Assembly (NCBI GenBank): GCA_900555045.1
Contig: USJW01000141.1
Coordinates: forward strand, 1 to 10,998
Direction: 5' to 3'
DNA from: an uncultured Clostridium sp.
GTDB taxonomy: Bacteria; Bacillota; Clostridia; Lachnospirales; Lachnospiraceae
Length of the DNA stretch: 10,998 nucleotides
Shown: piece after piece, positions 6,202 to 10,998 of the stretch
Layout: each line of letters begins with the position of its first letter
How positions within the stretch are numbered: position 1 is the first letter of the stretch
The notes under the pieces: model-generated
Told to the model about the DNA's origin: nothing
The model's input: only the letters and a program-made list of their open reading frames with translations
Database searches by the model: none
Translations under genes and position numbers: made by a program

Positions 6202-6217
6202 ATGGAACCGATACCAC
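6202..6217. promoter_or_regulatory. LacI/CcpA-type operator 2 (O2)
   Basis: ATGGAACCGATACCAC repeats O1 with two changes in 16 bases and again has a central CG. It covers the predicted transcription start, and its centre is 59 bases from that of O1. Occupancy would block initiation directly. It also fits the cre consensus. Confidence 0.75.
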
Positions 6218-6246
6218 AAATGAATTGAACGGAAGGGGTAAATCTT

Positions 6247-8220
6247 ATGGATCATGCGAAAATTGCCGGACAGGTAATCGAACTTGTTGGTGGAAAAAGC
6301 AACATTCGCTCGGTGGCACACTGCGCGACGCGGCTGCGCCTGCAGCTGAAGGACAGCAGCCTGCGCAACGAGGAGGCGATCAGCGATCTGGAGGGGGTTA
6401 AGGGAGTGTTCATGACACAGTCCCAGTTCCAGATTATTTTCGGAGCGGGCCTGGTAAACCTGATCTGCGACGAGGTACAAAAGCAGCTGGGTGCGATTCA
6501 GGAGACGAAGGAGGAGCCGGAGGAGAAGCGGGGGAATGCGCTTCAGCGGTTTATCAAGATGCTCAGCGACATTTTTGTGCCGATTATTCCGGCCATCGTG
6601 GCGGGCGGCCTTCTGATGGGCCTCAACAACCTTCTGACCTCACCATTAGTGGGCGGGCAGTCCATCATCCAGCTGTACCCCCAGTGGCAGGGCCTGGCCT
6701 CGGCGATCAACACCTTCGCAAACGCGCCGTTCACGTTCTTACCCGTGCTGATCGGCTTCAGCGCCACGAAGAAGTTCGGCGGCAACCCCTTCCTCGGAGC
6801 GGCCATGGGCATGATCATGGTCCATCCGGACCTGTTAAACGCCTACCAGATCGGAATCGCCCCGGCTCCCTCCTGGAATATCTTCGGCTTTGAGATCGCG
6901 GCCATCGGCTATCAGGGGACGGTGCTCCCGGTTCTGGCGGTGTCCTGGATCCTGGCGAACATCGAGAAGCGCCTGCACCGGGTGACGCCCACCTGGCTGG
7001 ACAATTTGACCACGCCGCTGCTGTCCATCCTGGTGACCTCCTTTATGACCTTTATCTTCGTCGGACCGGTGCTGCGCCAGGCGGGCAACCTGCTGGCTGC
7101 GGGAATCACCTGGACGTACAACACCCTGGGCCCGGTGGGCGGCGCGCTGTTTGGCTTTGCCTACGCGCCCATCACCATGACCGGTATGCACCACAGCTTT
7201 ATTGCCATTGAGACACAGCTTCTGGCGGACAGCGCCCACACGGGCGGCAGCTTCATCTTCTCCACCGCCAGCATGAACAACGTAGCGCAGGGCGCGGCGG
7301 TTCTGGCGGTCCTGCTGCTGACGAAGAACGACAAGCTCAAATCCATCTGCTCTGCATCCGGAATCTCCGCACTGCTGGGAATCACGGAGCCGGCTATGTT
7401 CGGTGTGACTTTAAAACTTAAATATCCCTTCTACGCGGCCATCACCGGCTCCGCGGTGGGAAGCGCATACCTGGCCTGGACCAAGACCCTGGCGCAGGCT
7501 CTGGGCGCGGCGGGACTTCCCGGATTTATCTCCATGAAGCCGGATCACTATATGAACTTTGCAATCGGCCTGATTCTGTCCATGGGCGTCTCCTTTGCGC
7601 TGACGATCGTATTCTGGAAGAAGTTCGGGCTGGAGAAGCAGGAGGCGGGGAGCGAGGCCCCCAAAGGAGAACTGTTAAGTCAGCCGGAGGAGATGAGCGC
7701 TGCTCCCGCGAAGGAGACCGAGGACTGTGCACCGGCCGCTGGGGCGGAGGCAAAAGCAGAGAACGAGGCCGCTTCCTTCTACTCCCCCATGCGGGGCCAG
7801 GTGCTCCCGGTGGCGCAGTCGGCGGATGAGATGTTCGCCTCCAGAGTGCTGGGAGACGGAATTGCAGTGAACCCGGAGGACGGCCTTGTGTGCGCGCCCT
7901 GCGACGGCACGGTCAGCATGATTTTCCCCACAAAGCATGCGTTAGGCATAAACTCGGACAGCGGTTTTGAGGTGCTGATCCATGCGGGAATCGACACGGT
8001 GAAGCTGGACGGCCAAGGCTTCGAGGCCTTTGTGGAGCAGGGGGATCACGTGAAAAAGGGAGACCGGCTGCTTCGGATGGATCTGGACTTTATCCGCGAA
8101 AAAGGGCTGAATCCCCAGACGATGATGATATTTTCCGAGGGAGCTGCGGTGGAAGTGGAAGTTTTTGAGGCCGGGCACGGCGACACGGAGACGCTGGTGT
8201 CTTCGGTCAGAAGAAAATAG
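6247..8220 (+). CDS. scrA: Sucrose-type PTS permease, fused EIIBCA
   Basis: This 657-residue membrane permease imports and phosphorylates a sugar at the expense of phosphoenolpyruvate via HPr. Domain order is EIIB (about 1-85, phospho-cysteine C26 in HCATRLR), EIIC (about 100-460, some ten membrane segments, with GMHHSF at 313-318 and the signature GITEPAMFGV at 378-387), an Ala/Glu-rich linker (about 461-508), and a Crr-type EIIA (about 509-645, active H579 in LIHAGIDTVKL and supporting H564 in TKHALGI). All phosphotransfer residues are present, so no separate EIIA is needed. AAGGGG (6233-6238) lies eight bases before the ATG. GH32 follows after 23 bases, making sucrose the likely substrate; another fructose-containing sugar is possible. 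Expression is probably controlled by the two operators upstream. Confidence 0.9.
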   Translation: MDHAKIAGQVIELVGGKSNIRSVAHCATRLRLQLKDSSLRNEEAISDLEGVKGVFMTQSQFQIIFGAGLVNLICDEVQKQLGAIQETKEEPEEKRGNALQRFIKMLSDIFVPIIPAIVAGGLLMGLNNLLTSPLVGGQSIIQLYPQWQGLASAINTFANAPFTFLPVLIGFSATKKFGGNPFLGAAMGMIMVHPDLLNAYQIGIAPAPSWNIFGFEIAAIGYQGTVLPVLAVSWILANIEKRLHRVTPTWLDNLTTPLLSILVTSFMTFIFVGPVLRQAGNLLAAGITWTYNTLGPVGGALFGFAYAPITMTGMHHSFIAIETQLLADSAHTGGSFIFSTASMNNVAQGAAVLAVLLLTKNDKLKSICSASGISALLGITEPAMFGVTLKLKYPFYAAITGSAVGSAYLAWTKTLAQALGAAGLPGFISMKPDHYMNFAIGLILSMGVSFALTIVFWKKFGLEKQEAGSEAPKGELLSQPEEMSAAPAKETEDCAPAAGAEAKAENEAASFYSPMRGQVLPVAQSADEMFASRVLGDGIAVNPEDGLVCAPCDGTVSMIFPTKHALGINSDSGFEVLIHAGIDTVKLDGQGFEAFVEQGDHVKKGDRLLRMDLDFIREKGLNPQTMMIFSEGAAVEVEVFEAGHGDTETLVSSVRRK

Positions 8221-8243
8221 ACGAGAGAGCGGGAGGAATACCT

Positions 8244-9710
8244 GTGAAAAAATATGAGAAAGTATTTCGCCAGGACTACAGGAAATGGCGCCGGGAAAAC
8301 CGGGCGTACCGGGAGGCGGTGGCGGCCGATGCAAACCGTCTGGCCTACCATCTGATGCCGGAGACCGGGTGGTTAAACGACCCCAACGGCCTGTGCCAGG
8401 TGGACGGTGTCTACCACATCTACTATCAGTACACCCCCTTCGAGCCCACCGGGGAGTTAAAGCTCTGGGGACACTGCACCACCCGGGATTTCATCCACTA
8501 CCAGTCCTGGGAACCGGCTCTGTACCCGGATCAGGATTTCGACGCCCACGGCGTCTACTCCGGGTCCGCCTTCCCGGAGCAGGGCGTGATCCACTATTTC
8601 TACACCGGAAATGTGAAACAGTTTGACCGGGACGACTACGACTATATCCTGGCGGGCCGCGGCAGCAACACCGTGCACTTCACCAGCCGGGACGGCTTCC
8701 GGTTTTCGGAAAAAGAGCTGCTCATGACCACGCAGGACTACCCGGAGGACATCAGCTGCCATGTGCGTGATCCCAAGATTATCCTGCACGACTCGACCTA
8801 CTACATGGTGCTGGGCGCCAGGGATAAGGCGGGGAAGGGGCTGGTGCTTCTGTATCGCTCCGATGACCTGCGGCAGTGGGAATACCACGGGAGAATCACC
8901 ACGCGGGAGCCCTTCGGCTACATGTGGGAGTGCCCGGATTTATTCTGGCTGGACGGCAGACTCTGCTTGATCTGCTGCCCCCAGGGGGTGCCAAGACGCG
9001 GTGTGGATTTTGCCAATGTGCACCAGTGCACGGTCATCTCTTTGGACTATGACTTCTCCGAGGGGAGCTTTGTGGTTGGGGACAGCGGCGCGATGCGCAT
9101 GGTGGACCGCGGATTTGACTTTTATGCGCCCCAGACCTTTTTGGATGAGCGCGGGCGGCGCATCTTGATCGGGTGGATGGGGATTCCGGACGCCGACTAC
9201 ACCAACCCCACGGTGGAGGCGGGCTGGCAGCACGCGCTGACCATACCGCGTGAACTTCACATGCGGGACGGACGCCTGATCCAGCAGCCGGTTGAGGAGC
9301 TTTTGGCGCTGCGCAAAAAAACGCGGAAGTACAGCTTTAAGGAGCTTAGCGGCGCGGGGGAGCAGGACATCGTATACGAGCTTGACGCAGAATTCTCGCG
9401 CTGTGAGTCCATGGAGCTTGCGCTGCGGTTTGGGGCAAGTCTCACCTGGGAAAACGGCCTACTCACCCTGGACATCGAGGCCTGCGGCAGCGGCCGGGAC
9501 CGGCGCAGCGTGGAGCTTAGCGATTTGAGGACTCTGCAGATTTTCTCCGACACGTCGTCCCTGGAGATCTTCGTGAACGGCGGGGAGGAGGTATTTACCA
9601 CCCGCGTTTACGGGCAGCAGGGAGGAATCCGGATCAGTGGAGACTGCGAGGGGAGCGCAGCGATCTATGATTTGGAGGGATTCTGCTGGGAGAGTATGGA
9701 AGAAGAATAA
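8244..9710 (+). CDS. scrB: GH32 sucrose-6-phosphate hydrolase
   Basis: This 488-residue cytoplasmic beta-fructosidase is in the usual size range for sucrose-6-phosphate hydrolases. It should split sucrose-6-phosphate into glucose-6-phosphate and fructose by retaining hydrolysis. The catalytic triad of the five-bladed propeller is intact: nucleophile D46 in WLNDPNG (43-49), transition-state stabiliser D176 in RDPK (175-178), and acid/base E229 in ECPD (229-232). A C-terminal beta-sandwich follows from about 355. There is no signal peptide, as expected for a phosphorylated intracellular substrate. The start is GTG at 8244, with GGGAGGA at 8231-8237; no nearby in-frame ATG exists. It is co-transcribed with the PTS gene. 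A fructo-oligosaccharide-phosphate hydrolase is the main alternative. Confidence 0.9.
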   Translation: MKKYEKVFRQDYRKWRRENRAYREAVAADANRLAYHLMPETGWLNDPNGLCQVDGVYHIYYQYTPFEPTGELKLWGHCTTRDFIHYQSWEPALYPDQDFDAHGVYSGSAFPEQGVIHYFYTGNVKQFDRDDYDYILAGRGSNTVHFTSRDGFRFSEKELLMTTQDYPEDISCHVRDPKIILHDSTYYMVLGARDKAGKGLVLLYRSDDLRQWEYHGRITTREPFGYMWECPDLFWLDGRLCLICCPQGVPRRGVDFANVHQCTVISLDYDFSEGSFVVGDSGAMRMVDRGFDFYAPQTFLDERGRRILIGWMGIPDADYTNPTVEAGWQHALTIPRELHMRDGRLIQQPVEELLALRKKTRKYSFKELSGAGEQDIVYELDAEFSRCESMELALRFGASLTWENGLLTLDIEACGSGRDRRSVELSDLRTLQIFSDTSSLEIFVNGGEEVFTTRVYGQQGGIRISGDCEGSAAIYDLEGFCWESMEEE

Positions 9711-9724
9711 AGAGGGATAGAGTC

Positions 9725-9757
9725 CGGGGCCCTGCTCAGAAATTGAGCAGGGCCCCG
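9725..9757. terminator. Perfect 14-bp hairpin at the end of the sucrose operon, no U-tract
   Basis: CGGGGCCCTGCTCA (9725-9738) pairs without mismatch with TGAGCAGGGCCCCG (9744-9757) around a five-base GAAAT loop. Its position 14 bases after the GH32 stop, between convergent genes, says terminator or 3'-end stabiliser. However, the following bases (ACATATCGATC) and those on the minus-strand side contain no T-run. Confidence 0.6.
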
Positions 9758-9776
9758 ACATATCGATCAGCAGGCT

Positions 9777-10310
9777 TTAATTTTCCCAGTGACTGTTTCG
9801 CAACAGTCTTGGCCGATTGAATCTTTGAATCATTACAAACGCAATGTCTATTAGCGCTGCTAGAAAAGACGTAACAACAAAGACCTCACAAGAACCAAAC
9901 CATTTACTCAATATAATTGGTACGAAACTAAAGACAACGATTATTTCATGTACAATTTCCGCCTGGCACGTTGCACTGGCAATTTCCTCTAAGCTGTGCA
10001 ATCTTATGTCAAAACAATCACTCTGGAGTGTCGGCAGATACTGTTTCCACTTTTTTACTTTTAATAGATTGTATACATGAGTTTCAAATGAGCAAACCTG
10101 AAACCATTTTTTCGTATAGTCCACCTGATTGTTCAGACACCGGTCAATCAAATATCCAACGCCCAGTCTCATTACAAAGTGATAGGCTGCAACGCCAAAA
10201 GTAATAGAAAACATTTCCATCGCTGTTAGATCCGTTATGTTGTAGATCACTGTGCAGGCAGCAAATAAAATAAGTAAAATAGCGCTGCTTATTACCATAC
10301 CCTTTTTCAT
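9777..10310 (-). CDS. CrtO-like small membrane acyltransferase-family protein
   Basis: This 177-residue protein has two N-terminal membrane segments (about 6-23 and 33-55) and two more near 122-138 and 143-162. Several blocks recall the glycosyl-4,4'-diaponeurosporenoate acyltransferase (CrtO) family: AYHFVMRLGVGY (42-53), KKWKQYLP (86-93), TCQAEIVH (114-121) and QRFNRPRL (162-169). Staphylococcal CrtO acylates a carotenoid glucoside during staphyloxanthin synthesis. No other carotenoid gene is in the window, and many relatives occur outside such clusters, so the substrate here is open. The start at 10310 has GGGG six bases upstream; an in-frame TTG at 10322 would make the protein four residues longer. 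The gene lies in AT-rich DNA unlike the sugar locus, and follows a broken RHS fragment on the same strand. Confidence 0.65.
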   Translation of the reverse strand: MKKGMVISSAILLILFAACTVIYNITDLTAMEMFSITFGVAAYHFVMRLGVGYLIDRCLNNQVDYTKKWFQVCSFETHVYNLLKVKKWKQYLPTLQSDCFDIRLHSLEEIASATCQAEIVHEIIVVFSFVPIILSKWFGSCEVFVVTSFLAALIDIAFVMIQRFNRPRLLRNSHWEN

Positions 10311-10346
10311 GATTTTCCCCAATTTGCCCTGCCAACAGGTTTTACC

Positions 10347-10612
10347 TTATTTTTTATACGTTTCAAATGCCTTTTCCTCATCGAAATGTACATCTTTAAG
10401 AAAGGCAGCTAACCATACAGCAAGTGCGATGATGGACCCTCTCCCATCTTCAATAGATATTGCTCAACAAAAATAAAATTTGCAGCAACCTGTTTTCCGT
10501 CATTCCACGCTCTGGATATCCAACCAGCTAAGTCATGCTGGTAATCTGCGGTCTTTTTCGTCACGTCGGTCTGACGGATCAGATTGCTGTTTTGGTCGTA
10601 AGCAAAAGACAT
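10347..10612 (-). pseudogene. RHS-repeat-containing gene remnant, frameshifted
   Basis: Reading from 10612, the first frame gives an RHS/YD-repeat unit (AYDQNSNLIRQTD), then a segment including DLAGWISRAWNDGK and ANFIFVEQ before stopping at 10409. A second minus-strand frame picks up near 10455 as IEDGRGSIIALAVWLAAFL and ends in EEKAFETYKK with a stop at 10347-10349. The second frame has a stop just before it and no start codon, so the two pieces look like one gene broken by a frameshift near 10455-10465. A stop (10631-10633) also lies shortly upstream of the first frame, and no ribosome site is evident. The RHS unit suggests a displaced C-terminal tip of a polymorphic toxin. I do not recognise the second domain. 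Confidence 0.5.
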
Positions 10613-10643
10613 CAGTGAACAATACCTTCGTTATGCAGAGCTA

Positions 10644-10998
10644 TTATTCTTCATCCTCATTTTCTTCCAATGAATTTATAAAATTAATAATAGACGTAGA
10701 TAACAAAATAACATTTTCTTCAGGATTTTCACCGTATTCAAAATCATGATCATAATAATAAATAGCGCCCTCTTCACCGGTTCTGATACTATAACAAAAC
10801 AAATTTCCACCCTCATCATTCGCAAAAGGTACTAGCCATTTGGGGAATACTGTTTCATCATCCAATAATATTAATGTTTTTTCTAATGCCAATCCCTCGC
10901 CACAACAAATCGAAAAGAAGTAATTTACTTCGTATTCTTGTCCATTCTTTGCCCTAAAAACCGTTTTTTCCGGATACCCACCATTATACTCTAAATAA
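10644..10998 (-). CDS. SUKH (SMI1/KNR4) family immunity protein, 5' end outside window
   Basis: The minus-strand frame is open from the right edge to a TAA at 10644-10646, giving 117 visible residues. It begins YLEYNGGYPEKTVF, which is the N-terminal NGG-P turn of SMI1/KNR4 proteins. It continues with VPFANDEGGNLFCYSI, the family's core block, then GAIYYYDHDFEY and a C-terminal helix, STSIINFINSLEE. This is nearly the whole SUKH domain; perhaps 10-25 N-terminal residues are missing. SUKH proteins bind and neutralise nuclease and other toxin tips of polymorphic toxin systems. The RHS fragment just downstream on the same strand agrees with that role. Which toxin it counters cannot be seen, and some SUKH proteins are not immunity factors. 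Confidence 0.75.
   Translation of the reverse strand, partial: YLEYNGGYPEKTVFRAKNGQEYEVNYFFSICCGEGLALEKTLILLDDETVFPKWLVPFANDEGGNLFCYSIRTGEEGAIYYYDHDFEYGENPEENVILLSTSIINFINSLEENEDEE

Noticed and set aside
6143..6217. The two 16-base repeats as a CRISPR or transposon repeat pair
   Set aside because: There are only two short, palindromic, CG-centred copies placed around a promoter, which is the pattern of repressor operators.
9844..10204. Plus-strand ORFs opposite the CrtO-like gene
   Set aside because: They are short, lack ribosome sites and have no membrane or domain pattern. The minus-strand frame carries conserved blocks.

Overview
The window looks like a chromosomal segment of an anaerobic Gram-positive bacterium, most likely Clostridia and possibly Lachnospiraceae. 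The reasons are strong AGGAGG-type ribosome binding sites, GTG and TTG starts, U-tract terminators, lipoproteins with short signal peptides, a fused phosphotransferase (PTS) EIIBCA permease, and GC-rich genes separated by AT-rich spacers. I cannot name the species.

Left part (1-2500): a three-gene + strand operon made of a YjiH-like and a YjiG-like membrane protein (Gate/nucleoside-recognition families) and a complete M20D metallo-amidohydrolase. It sits behind a near-perfect sigma-54 (SigL) promoter at 56-72, with exact GG-N10-GC spacing. The most economical reading is that the YjiHG pair moves an amide-linked amino-acid compound that the hydrolase cleaves. The operon ends at a hairpin terminator that probably works in both directions.

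Middle-left (2503-4911): two divergent secreted lipoproteins. One (minus strand) is unrecognised apart from an Asp-rich DG motif. The other (plus strand) fits the DUF3829/YiiG type.

Middle-right (4935-9757): a sucrose-type utilisation locus. It holds a LacI-family repressor with its own strong promoter and a structured leader, a terminator, a promoter flanked by two near-identical operators, a sucrose-type PTS EIIBCA and a GH32 sucrose-6-phosphate hydrolase. The sugar would be phosphorylated on import and then split to glucose-6-phosphate and fructose. No fructokinase is present in the window. A 14-bp hairpin without a U-tract follows the last gene.

Right end (9777-10998): the base composition turns visibly AT-rich and all genes lie on the minus strand. 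There is a small membrane protein resembling CrtO-type carotenoid acyltransferases, a broken fragment carrying an RHS repeat, and the 3' part of a SUKH/SMI1-KNR4 immunity gene that runs off the window. This looks like the worn edge of a polymorphic-toxin (RHS) island abutting the core sugar locus.

I do not see a CRISPR array, rRNA, tRNA, transposase or clearly new multi-gene system. The points most worth following are the sigma-54-driven YjiHG-hydrolase operon, the paired operators (which also fit the CcpA cre consensus), and the RHS/SUKH remnant.
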